This document shows positions 55,108 through 64,000 of a DNA stretch of 64,000 nucleotides, in pieces. The notes below the pieces were generated by a model. It did no database searches, was not told the origin of the DNA, and was given only the letters and a program-made list of their open reading frames with translations. The first letter of the stretch is position 1. Each line of letters begins with the position of its first letter. The position numbers were made by a program, and so were the translations under genes. Source of the stretch: Devosia lacusdianchii (GTDB taxonomy: Bacteria > Pseudomonadota > Alphaproteobacteria > Rhizobiales > Devosiaceae); assembly GCF_022429625.1 (NCBI RefSeq), contig NZ_CP092483.1:3162001-3226000 (forward strand), read 5' to 3'.

Positions 55108-55619
55108 TAGTTCACCCCGTCGGTTGGCAGGATCGTCAACTGCAGGATGAAGCCGTCCACCGAGTGTTCGACCAGCAGCAGGCGGTTCTTGTCATAGGCG
55201 CCGATCAGGCTGGCAAAGCTGCCTTCGCTGATCTGTTGGCCCTGGCCTTCGTAACGGTCAAGGTTCTGCACCGACTGGACCACCGCCTGGGCGTCCCCTT
55301 CGGCGTCCGTAATATCCACCCGGCAATAGCCGAGCACGCCGCTTGGGTAGGTCTCGAGCAGCGTATACATCTCGGCATAGCCGAGCCCTGCCACTTGCTT
55401 GGCGCCGTTTATCGTCCGCATATGGGGCGAAGCCAGTTCGTCCTCATAGGTGTCCCAACCTTCGGAGTTGGCGGCCTCCATGGCAAGGACGTCCCCACTC
55501 GCTAGCAGTTCGCACATCTCGAGGATTTGCACCGCCGGCGGCAGCTTGCTCTTGCTTTGCGCCACCACGGGGGTCGCGCAAAGTGCAAGAGCCGCGATGA
55601 GGGCGAGGCCGGCGCGCAT
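55107..55619 (-). CDS. Secreted hypothetical protein inserted between sucC and sucD
   Basis: A 170-aa protein from the ATG at 55619. The signal peptide runs about residues 1-21 (cleavage after VVA); the mature part is polar, with two cysteines (CELLAS and YCRVD). No family recognised. The ATG at 55619 is 4 bases after the sucC stop; an upstream start at 55664 would lie in sucC. It overlaps the cupin gene by one base. Why a periplasmic protein is co-transcribed with sucC and sucD is unknown. Confidence 0.75.
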   Translation of the reverse strand: MRAGLALIAALALCATPVVAQSKSKLPPAVQILEMCELLASGDVLAMEAANSEGWDTYEDELASPHMRTINGAKQVAGLGYAEMYTLLETYPSGVLGYCRVDITDAEGDAQAVVQSVQNLDRYEGQGQQISEGSFASLIGAYDKNRLLLVEHSVDGFILQLTILPTDGVN

Positions 55620-55623
55620 GGCG

Positions 55624-56817
<1,194 letters not shown>

Positions 56818-56873
56818 TCGTTCGTCCCCTTGGATGGGTATCTCGTGGCGGTCACGGGGCCTCAACCCCCACC

Positions 56874-56949
56874 GCGTCATTCCCGCGCAGGCGGGAATCT
56901 CACTTCGGCGCCCCACAAAGGGATATCCCCGCTTTCGCGGGGATGACGC
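56874..56949. repeat. Intergenic palindromic repeat, family E (gcgtcattcccgcg)
   Basis: gcgtcattcccgc at the left and gcggggatgacgc at the right form the outer stem; two short inner hairpins (cccgcgcaggcggg and ccccgctttcgcgggg) sit within. It fills the gap between mdh and sucC. Confidence 0.83.
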
Positions 56950-56957
56950 CGTGTTTG

Positions 56958-57926
<969 letters not shown>

Positions 57927-57955
57927 TCATCCCAGACTGCATTGAATTGGGCGAC

Positions 57956-57984
57956 GTATTAGCCTTACCGGCCCAGAGGGGCAA
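57956..57984 (-). promoter_or_regulatory. Candidate sigma-70 promoter of mdh
   Basis: On the minus strand TTGCCC (57984-57979) and TAATAC (57961-57956) are separated by 17 bases. They lie 36 bases before the mdh ATG. Confidence 0.5.
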
Positions 57985-58065
57985 GTGAACCCTTCGTCTT
58001 AAACGGATTTTGGCCCTTGCTGATGGGCGAAGGGGTGGTGCCGGATGGGCAAGGACCAGCCACCG

Positions 58066-58155
58066 GATCGTCACCCTCGGGCTTGACCCGAGGGCGTTGC
58101 AGTTCCTGCAGGTGGCAAGTGTAGAGCCCTAGGGTCAAGCCCGAGGGTGACGATC
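58066..58155. repeat. Intergenic palindromic repeat, family C, copy 3 (overlaps zapE end)
   Basis: Layout as in the copies at 6917 and 44802: gatcgtcaccctc at the left, gagggtgacgatc at the right, with ttgacccgaggg inside. The minus-strand reading of its right arm gives the last six codons (DRHPRA) and stop of zapE. Confidence 0.88.
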
Positions 58156-59319
58156 TGGGCTGCCGACATCATCGGGGACAACCTCGCTCGGGGCATCCCT
58201 GAGTCCCTTGCCCAGATATTCCTCCGACTGCATCTCGACCAACCGCGATACCGTGCGCTGGAATTCGAACGCCGTCTTGTCGTCCTTGCCGAGCTGTTCG
58301 AGCGGCACGTCGAAACTCGCGCCCAATTTCACGCCACGATCGTAGAGATTGTCGATCAGCAGAATAAATCGTTTCGCCGCATCAGATTTCTGCCGGTCCA
58401 TCTGCGGCACGTGATCGATGATAACGGAGTCGAACTGATGCGCGATGCGCACAAAATCGCGCGACCCCAGCGGCTTCTCGCACAGATCGGCGAACCCGAA
58501 CCGCGCTGCGCCCATGGCCATTAGCGGCACATGGATTTGTCGGCCGATGCTCTCGACCACGCCCGGCGCGCCGGCCACGCCGCCGGTAATCCGCAACCAC
58601 AGCCGGTCCATCTCGGCCGTCGCCTCCGGCCCGGTCCCGAACGCATAGACATGTTGCCCGGCAAATTTCATCCGCCGATAATCCCGCGCCGCTGGCAGTG
58701 ACGCGACCGTCACGTGGCTCTTGAGCAGCGCGATGAACGGCAGGAACAATTGCCGGTTCAGCCCATCCTTATAGAGCTCATCCGGCTCCACATTCGACGT
58801 CGCCACCAGCGTCACACCACTCGCGAACAGCTTCTCGAACAGCCGCGTCAGCAGCATGGCATTGGTGATGTCATGCACATGGAATTCATCGAGGCACAGC
58901 AGCCGCAGCCCCGATTTGACGATGGGTTTCACCACCGCCTCGACCGGGTCGGCATCCTTGCCCTTCTTGCTCTTGCGGAATGCCGCCATCCCGGCATGCA
59001 TCTCGTCCATGAACTCATGAAAATGCACCCGCCGCTTCTCGGCGATCGGCACCGCGGCGAAGAACAGGTCCATCAGCATGGTCTTGCCACGCCCCACCTC
59101 GCCATGGAGGTAAAGGCCCTTCACCGGCTCGGGCTTGTCGAACAGCCGTCCAAACAACCCCTTGGGCTGCTCGGCCACCAGCCCCGCCAGCACAGCGTCG
59201 AGCAGCCCCGCCGCCTCCCGCTGCGCCGGATCGGCCATCAAAACACCAGAACCCGCCAACGCCGCATACGCGGTGCTGACGGGTCCAGATCGTTCAAGTC
59301 TTAAAGTAACCGCTGACAA
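58135..59319 (-). CDS. zapE: Cell division protein ZapE (AFG1-like ATPase)
   Basis: AFG1/ZapE-family P-loop ATPase, 394 aa. Walker A HGEVGRGKTMLMD near residue 75 and Walker B LLCLDEFHVHDI near 143; the family LFATSNVEPDELY-type segment is TLVATSNVEPDELY. In E. coli ZapE acts at the division site. The start is a TTG at 59319; no ATG is available before codon 28 (59238), and a start there would cut a conserved N-terminal part, so the start is uncertain. The C-terminus SPDRHPRA* is encoded by a copy of repeat family C. Confidence 0.9.
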   Translation of the reverse strand: MSAVTLRLERSGPVSTAYAALAGSGVLMADPAQREAAGLLDAVLAGLVAEQPKGLFGRLFDKPEPVKGLYLHGEVGRGKTMLMDLFFAAVPIAEKRRVHFHEFMDEMHAGMAAFRKSKKGKDADPVEAVVKPIVKSGLRLLCLDEFHVHDITNAMLLTRLFEKLFASGVTLVATSNVEPDELYKDGLNRQLFLPFIALLKSHVTVASLPAARDYRRMKFAGQHVYAFGTGPEATAEMDRLWLRITGGVAGAPGVVESIGRQIHVPLMAMGAARFGFADLCEKPLGSRDFVRIAHQFDSVIIDHVPQMDRQKSDAAKRFILLIDNLYDRGVKLGASFDVPLEQLGKDDKTAFEFQRTVSRLVEMQSEEYLGKGLRDAPSEVVPDDVGSPDRHPRA

Positions 59320-59344
59320 TCGACAGAACTCGATGCGTTTTCGG

Positions 59345-59456
59345 TCAAGCCGAGTCGAAAATGCTGGGTTCCGAGAACCGGAGCGGAGCGTACTTCAGTA
59401 CGTGAGCACCGGAAGCGCAGGAAGCCGGCATTTGCAGGCCGGCTCCACCGAAAACC
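59345..59456. other. Structured intergenic region with three hairpins
   Basis: Between zapE and the lipoprotein gene: ggttc-cga-gaacc, then cgtact-tc-agtacg, then gccggc-atttgcag-gccggc, with little spacer. No ORF is credible. It may be a repeat or structured RNA; its right edge touches the lipoprotein stop at 59457. Confidence 0.55.
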
Positions 59457-60092
59457 TTAGCGGGACATCGAGATGGCCTGACCGCCACCCATGGTCCCGA
59501 TATAGCGGCCACCGCTCGGCGCCAGGAAGGCGGCGATGTTGCCGTTGTCATCATAAAGCTGCAGCTGGCTGCCAACCTGCTGCCAGCCGGTGACCGTGGC
59601 CAGCGTCGGCACGGCGCAACCCGGAGCCGAGGCGCGGAAATAGCCGGTGCCGGTCTTGGCGGTCATCGGCAGATTGATGCGGCAGGTCGCGGCGCCAGCG
59701 GTAACGTTCCAAACGCCTTCGGGGCCGGCGCTCATGCCGCCCGCGGCAGGCTGGGCCAGCGGGTCGAGCGAAACAATCGAACCGCCAGGGGCCATTGGGG
59801 TGGTCGCGCTCGGCTGGATCATGCCCGGGGTAGTGGCAGCGATTTGCGGATTGGCCTGGACGCCACCGAGCATCGGCTGACCCGACAGGCCCGGCGCCGG
59901 CGTACCGGTCGCGCCAATGGCGGGCAGCGTGCCCTGCTGCACGGTCGAGTTCTGCACCGGCTGCAACTGCGCCGGAGCACCAATCGTATTGAGATTCGCG
60001 GTGTTCGAACCGGTGGACTGGCAAGCCGCCAACACCATCGCAATCGCCGCAATACCCGCAGCGGACAACGATCCGCGCATCCAAACCGTCAT
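59457..60092 (-). CDS. Omp19-like lipoprotein (Inh/AprI protease-inhibitor family)
   Basis: A 211-aa outer-membrane lipoprotein. The lipobox LAAC has Cys24 as lipidated residue. The middle is Pro/Gln/Ala-rich and flexible (about 30-110); the C-terminal beta domain (about 115-211) carries GVWNVTAGAATCRINLP and a paired Cys in SAPGCAVP, as in Brucella Omp19 and the Inh protease inhibitors. The ATG at 60092 follows aggagcg; the frame is open to 60203 but that is upstream of the ribosome binding site. Protease inhibition is known for Omp19 and inferred here. Confidence 0.87.
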   Translation of the reverse strand: MTVWMRGSLSAAGIAAIAMVLAACQSTGSNTANLNTIGAPAQLQPVQNSTVQQGTLPAIGATGTPAPGLSGQPMLGGVQANPQIAATTPGMIQPSATTPMAPGGSIVSLDPLAQPAAGGMSAGPEGVWNVTAGAATCRINLPMTAKTGTGYFRASAPGCAVPTLATVTGWQQVGSQLQLYDDNGNIAAFLAPSGGRYIGTMGGGQAISMSR

Positions 60093-60213
60093 TGGTTCGC
60101 TCCTGCCCGAAGGCTTAACAAAGGTTAACAGGTTGACTGGCTTATAGCCAAAGCCCGCCCTGCACACAACTGCCCGGTCCGCATTGTAACCTGCCCTGAC
60201 CAATGTGGCCGAT

Positions 60214-60447
60214 TTACGGGTCGAGCGCCGTCATTTCCTTCAACAATTCCCGGGCCAGAACGGTTGCATCCTCGGCCTCTTCCTCGGGCACCTGCACCGG
60301 CACGCCATCGGGGCCAAACAGGTTCGGTACTCCCGGCAGCCCACCCTCGCCCTGTTCGAGCGGGTGAAATCCATGCGCTCGCAGCGCCACCACCAGCACG
60401 CGCGCCGTGGACGGATTCTCGACATGGGCGATGATCTGGTAGGTCAT
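60214..60447 (-). CDS. DUF2007-family small protein
   Basis: A 77-aa cytoplasmic protein. It begins MTYQIIAHVENPSTARVLV and contains VALRAHGFHP and FGPDGVPVQVPEEEAEDA, the usual DUF2007 pattern of a small ferredoxin-like fold described as putative signal-transducing. The ATG at 60447 follows gggag-like sequence (cggag); longer frame to 60603 has no support. The 249-base gap to yejB holds a short palindrome (tcacct-ca-aggtga) and no gene. Confidence 0.8.
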   Translation of the reverse strand: MTYQIIAHVENPSTARVLVVALRAHGFHPLEQGEGGLPGVPNLFGPDGVPVQVPEEEAEDATVLARELLKEMTALDP

Positions 60448-60619
60448 GAGAACTCCGAGCTGCGGCCCCCGATCCTGACGGGCACCGGGCGAACCGGCAA
60501 GGACAATCAGGAACATCTTACCCCGCGGGCGCTCCTTTTGCGCGGAGCGGCACGGCCGCAATACGGCCCGCCCGCTTGCCAGTATGCCATCAAAATGTTG
60601 CACTCGCTGCTAAGCTGTT

Positions 60620-60633
60620 TCACCTCAAGGTGA
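60620..60633. promoter_or_regulatory. Short perfect palindrome upstream of yejB
   Basis: tcacct-ca-aggtga is a 14-base near-perfect palindrome in the 249-base gap between the DUF2007 gene and yejB. It may be an operator; no regulator is suggested by context. Confidence 0.3.
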
Positions 60634-60696
60634 TTTGCGGCTAGATGAGTGCCGGATTTGGCTCGTAACGGACACATGTCCTCCTTCGGGGATTGA

Positions 60697-61791
60697 ATGG
60701 GCGCCTATATCGTTCGCCGCCTGCTGCTGATGATACCGACAGTCTTCGGCATCATGGCGATATCGTTCCTCATTACGCAATTCGCTCCCGGCGGCCCGGT
60801 CGAACAGGCGCTGGCCAACCTGTCTGGCCAGAACCAGTCCATCACCGAGCGCATCACCGGCAGCGAAGCCGGTGACTTTGCCGGCCAGCCCGGCCAAGGC
60901 GGCGGCTCCGCCTATCGCGGCAGCCAAGGGCTGTCGCCGGAGCTGGTGGCGCGCATCGAAAAGCAGTTCGGCTTCGACAAGCCGCCGCTCGAGCGCTTCG
61001 GCATGATGCTGTGGAACTACATCCGCTTCGATTTCGGCGACAGCTATTACCGCGACATCTCTGTCATCGATCTCATCAAGGAGAAGATGCCGGTCTCCAT
61101 CTCGCTGGGCCTGTGGATGACGCTGATCGCCTATGGTGTCTCTATCCCGCTGGGCATCAAGAAAGCCATCAGCGACGGCTCCCGCTTCGACGTCTGGACC
61201 TCGACAATCGTCATCATCGGCTATGCCATTCCCGGCTTTCTCATCGGCATCATGCTGGTCATCCTCTTTGCCGGCGGCAGCTTCTGGTCGATCTTTCCGC
61301 TGCGCGGCCTCACCTCGCCTGGCTTCAGCACCTTCCCCTGGTGGCGGCAGATTCTGGACTATTTCTGGCATCTGGTGCTGCCCATCACCGCCATGGGTCT
61401 CGGCGCTTTCGCCACCACGACCCTGCTCACCAAGAACTCGTTCATTGACGAGATCGGCAAGCAGTATGTCACCACCGCCCGTGCCAAGGGCCTGACGGAA
61501 AACCAGGTGCTCTACCGACACGTGTTCCGCAACGCCATGATGCTGATCATCGCCAGCTTCCCGGCCGCCTTCGTCGCCGCATTCTTCTCCGGCTCGCTGC
61601 TGATCGAAACCATCTTCTCGCTCGATGGTCTGGGCCTCCTCGGCCTGCAGTCGATCTCCAACCGTGACTATCCGGTGGTCTTCGCCACGCTCTACATCTT
61701 CAGCCTGCTCGGCCTCGTCATCGCCCTCATTTCCGACCTCGCCTATATGTGGGTCGATCCGCGCCTCGATTTCGAAAGCCGCGAAATATGA
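60697..61791 (+). CDS. yejB: Peptide (microcin C-type) ABC transporter permease
   Basis: Inner-membrane permease, 364 aa, of the DppB/OppB family. It opens MGAYIVRRLLLMIPTVFGIM and has the YejB-specific early insertion (QFAPGGPVEQALANL and the Gly-rich segment after residue 60) plus the EAA loop ITTARAKGLTENQV-type (VTTARAKGLTEN). It forms the pore with YejE. Stop overlaps the yejE ATG by 4 bases. The binding protein gene yejA, usually upstream, is not in this window. Confidence 0.93.
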   Translation: MGAYIVRRLLLMIPTVFGIMAISFLITQFAPGGPVEQALANLSGQNQSITERITGSEAGDFAGQPGQGGGSAYRGSQGLSPELVARIEKQFGFDKPPLERFGMMLWNYIRFDFGDSYYRDISVIDLIKEKMPVSISLGLWMTLIAYGVSIPLGIKKAISDGSRFDVWTSTIVIIGYAIPGFLIGIMLVILFAGGSFWSIFPLRGLTSPGFSTFPWWRQILDYFWHLVLPITAMGLGAFATTTLLTKNSFIDEIGKQYVTTARAKGLTENQVLYRHVFRNAMMLIIASFPAAFVAAFFSGSLLIETIFSLDGLGLLGLQSISNRDYPVVFATLYIFSLLGLVIALISDLAYMWVDPRLDFESREI

Positions 61792-62930
61792 CCGAGGCCG
61801 CCACCCAGGCAGCGGTCATCGAGGTGCCGCGCAATCGCTTCCTCAGTCCGCTCAATCGCCGGCGCTGGGACAATTTCAAGCGCAACCGCCGCGGCTGGTG
61901 GTCACTCTGGATCTTCCTTGTGCTGTTCGTGGCGACCCTCGGCTCCGAATTCATCGCCAACGACAAGCCGATCCTCGCCTATTACAAGGGCGAGCTGCTG
62001 TTCCCCGCCATCGTGGATTATCCCGAGCCCAAATTCGGCGGCTTCCTCGCCGTCACCAACTACCGCGACGATTTCATCGCCTCCGAGATATCAGCCAACG
62101 GCTGGGCCGTCTGGCCACCGATCCGCTTCAACTACACCACCGTCGATGGGTTCCTGCCCCATTCGGGCGCCGTGGCTCCAAGCTGGACCATGACCCGCGA
62201 CGAAAACTGCGCCCGCTACCCTCTCCTCGCCGAAGACCCCAATTGCCACTGGGGCAATTACCACTGGCTGGGCACCGACGATCGCGGCCGCGACGTCGTC
62301 GCCCGCCTGTTCTACGGCTTCCGCATCTCGGTCCTGTTCGGCCTCGTCCTCACCGTGCTGTCCTCGATCATCGGCGTGGTCGCAGGCGCCGTGCAGGGCT
62401 ATTTCGGCGGCTGGATCGACCTGCTGGCCCAGCGCTTCATCGAGATCTGGACCTCCGTCCCCGCGCTTTATCTGTTGCTGATCATCTCCAGCGTCATAGC
62501 GCCCAGTTTCTGGGTTCTGCTCGGCATATTGTTGCTGTTTTCCTGGGTGTCGCTGGTCGGCATCGTGCGTGCCGAATTCCTGCGCGGGCGCAATTTCGAA
62601 TACATCGCCGCCGCCCGCGCCCTCGGCGTTTCCAACGTCACCATCATGTGGCGACACCTGCTGCCAAACGCGATGGTCGCGACACTCACCTTCATGCCCT
62701 TCATTCTGTCGGGCTCGGTGGTCACCCTCACCTCGCTCGACCTGCTGGGCTTCGGCCTGCCCCCGGGGTCGCCCTCACTGGGCGAACTGCTCGCCCAGGG
62801 CAAGAACAACCTCCAGGCCCCCTGGCTCGGTCTCACCGGCTTTTTCACCATCGCCATCATGATGACCCTCCTCGTCTTCATCGGCGAAGCCGTCCGCGAC
62901 GCCTTCGATCCGCGAAAGTCGATGGCATGA
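61788..62930 (+). CDS. yejE: Peptide (microcin C-type) ABC transporter permease
   Basis: Second permease, 380 aa, of the DppC/OppC type. After a cytoplasmic N-terminus come a first helix (about 33-53) and a long periplasmic insert (about 55-160) typical of YejE. The membrane domain follows with WLGTDDRGRDVVAR and the EAA loop AAARALGVSN. The ATG at 61788 overlaps the yejB stop, and the ATPase ATG overlaps its own stop (atga), so translation is coupled. The frame is open from 61749 but that is inside yejB. Confidence 0.93.
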   Translation: MTEAATQAAVIEVPRNRFLSPLNRRRWDNFKRNRRGWWSLWIFLVLFVATLGSEFIANDKPILAYYKGELLFPAIVDYPEPKFGGFLAVTNYRDDFIASEISANGWAVWPPIRFNYTTVDGFLPHSGAVAPSWTMTRDENCARYPLLAEDPNCHWGNYHWLGTDDRGRDVVARLFYGFRISVLFGLVLTVLSSIIGVVAGAVQGYFGGWIDLLAQRFIEIWTSVPALYLLLIISSVIAPSFWVLLGILLLFSWVSLVGIVRAEFLRGRNFEYIAAARALGVSNVTIMWRHLLPNAMVATLTFMPFILSGSVVTLTSLDLLGFGLPPGSPSLGELLAQGKNNLQAPWLGLTGFFTIAIMMTLLVFIGEAVRDAFDPRKSMA

Positions 62931-64000
62931 CCAAACCGCTCCTCTCGATCCGCGACCTCACCATCCGCTTCGGCGCCAACGAGGCGACGCGTAACCTCTC
63001 CCTCGATATCGCCCCCGGGGAAACGGTCGCCCTGGTCGGCGAAAGTGGCTCGGGCAAGTCCGTCACCGCGCTCTCCGTCCTCAAGCTGCTGCCCCCCACG
63101 GCGCAGCTCTCCGGCCAGATCCTCTTCAAGGGCAAGGACCTCGTCACCGTCCCACCGGCCGAACTGCGCGCCGTACGCGGCAACGATATCTCGATGATCT
63201 TTCAGGAGCCGATGAGTTCGCTCAATCCGGTGCACGCCGTCGAGCGGCAGGTTGGCGAGGTCCTCGCCATCCATCGCGGCCTGCGCGCCACGGCTGCCCG
63301 CAAGCGCACGCTCGAACTGCTTGAGGCCGTCGGCATCCCCGACCCAGCCAGCCGCCTCGCCGCCTACCCGCACCAGCTCTCAGGCGGTCAGCGCCAGCGC
63401 GTCATGATCGCCATGGCGCTTGCCAACGAGCCCGATCTGCTGATTGCCGACGAACCCACCACTGCCCTCGACGTCACCGTACAGGCGCAAATCCTGGCCC
63501 TGCTCAAGGAGCTGCAGCAGCGCCTCGACATGGCCATGCTGTTCATCACCCACGATCTCGGCATCGTCAAAAAAATCGCCGACCGCGTCTGCGTCATGAC
63601 CAAGGGCGAGATCGTCGAGACCGGCCCGGTCGCGCCACTCTTCGCCGATCCGCAGCACGCCTATACCAGGCACCTGCTCGCCGCCGAACCGCGCGGCAAG
63701 CCGCCCGCCTCCGACCCCACGGCCCCCTCCATCGTCGATGTTGCCGATCTCAAGGTCTGGTTTCCCATTAAGCGCGGTGTCTTCCGCAACGTGGTGGGTC
63801 ACATCAAGGCCGTCGATGGCGTCGATCTCTCCATCCGGCGCGGCGAAACCTTGGGCGTCGTCGGCGAAAGCGGCTCCGGCAAATCCACGCTGGGCTACGC
63901 CCTTCTCCGCCTCATTCCCTCCGACGGCCGCATCGTTGTCCTCGGCAACGAACTGCAGGCCCGCTCTTGGAAGGCCATGCGCCCTCTCCGTGCCGACATG
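62927..64000 (+). CDS. yejF: Peptide ABC transporter ATP-binding protein, 3' partial
   Basis: The gene runs off the window; 358 codons are visible. It is a fused double ATPase as in YejF. The first domain has Walker [12 protein letters not shown] near residue 39, signature [15 protein letters not shown] near 155 and Walker [12 protein letters not shown] near 175. The linker AEPRGKPP leads to a second domain with [10 protein letters not shown] and [12 protein letters not shown] near residue 313. It powers YejB-YejE for uptake of microcin C-like or other peptides. The ATG overlaps the yejE stop. Confidence 0.93.
   Translation, partial: MTKPLLSIRDLTIRFGANEATRNLSLDIAPGETVALVGESGSGKSVTALSVLKLLPPTAQLSGQILFKGKDLVTVPPAELRAVRGNDISMIFQEPMSSLNPVHAVERQVGEVLAIHRGLRATAARKRTLELLEAVGIPDPASRLAAYPHQLSGGQRQRVMIAMALANEPDLLIADEPTTALDVTVQAQILALLKELQQRLDMAMLFITHDLGIVKKIADRVCVMTKGEIVETGPVAPLFADPQHAYTRHLLAAEPRGKPPASDPTAPSIVDVADLKVWFPIKRGVFRNVVGHIKAVDGVDLSIRRGETLGVVGESGSGKSTLGYALLRLIPSDGRIVVLGNELQARSWKAMRPLRADM

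Overview
The window looks like chromosome from a GC-rich alphaproteobacterium of the order Hyphomicrobiales (Rhizobiales), plausibly Devosia or a relative. Pointers are a PhyR-NepR-EcfG general stress response (GSR) locus, HWE-type histidine kinases, an Omp19-like lipoprotein, a yejBEF transporter, a polyol ABC operon of the Smo/Mtl type and an mdh-suc gene order. The genus is inference from gene content; no rRNA is present. I saw no transposase, integrase, CRISPR array, tRNA or rRNA. Both window edges cut genes: a sugar permease on the left and yejF on the right.

Layout. 1-6.9 kb: polyol uptake and oxidation operon (two permeases, ATPase, mannitol-2-dehydrogenase family enzyme, HAD phosphatase, FGGY pentulose kinase), with palindromic repeats between genes. 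7.1-13.7 kb: tight three-gene cluster of transglutaminase + DUF2126 (putative amidoligase), circularly permuted ATP-grasp + alpha-E, and a second transglutaminase; a predicted but little characterised peptide or amide bond system. 13.8-23.7 kb: a stress island built around phyR, nepR and ecfG, with small membrane proteins, three HWE/HisKA_2-type kinases, a Crp/Fnr regulator, a lipid-kinase-like protein and a degenerate receiver. Six sites fit GGAAC-N16/17-CGTT exactly and a seventh differs by one base, so much of this island is probably transcribed by EcfG itself.

23.7-29.2 kb: YdcF-like protein and a polar amino acid ABC operon ending in an AstE-like deacylase. 29.2-36 kb: a PAS-GGDEF-EAL protein, an alpha-oxoamine synthase-like PLP enzyme, two single-domain receivers and a hybrid histidine kinase. 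36-44.6 kb: uronate use: uxuA, then a TRAP transporter, GntR regulator, kduI, kduD and kdgF in one operon, with DUF4326, TRIC-channel and M15-like genes between. 45-57.9 kb: TCA-cycle block on the minus strand (mdh, sucC, two small genes, sucD, sucA, sucB, an SDR gene, two secreted proteins, a LysE exporter, lpdA). 58-60.4 kb: zapE, an Omp19-like lipoprotein and a DUF2007 protein. 60.7-64 kb: yejB, yejE and the start of yejF.

At least five families of intergenic palindromic repeats are scattered through the window. Several lie inside operons (after permease or binding-protein genes) and one supplies the last six residues and stop codon of zapE. Function calls rest on motifs and family knowledge read by eye; no database search was possible.
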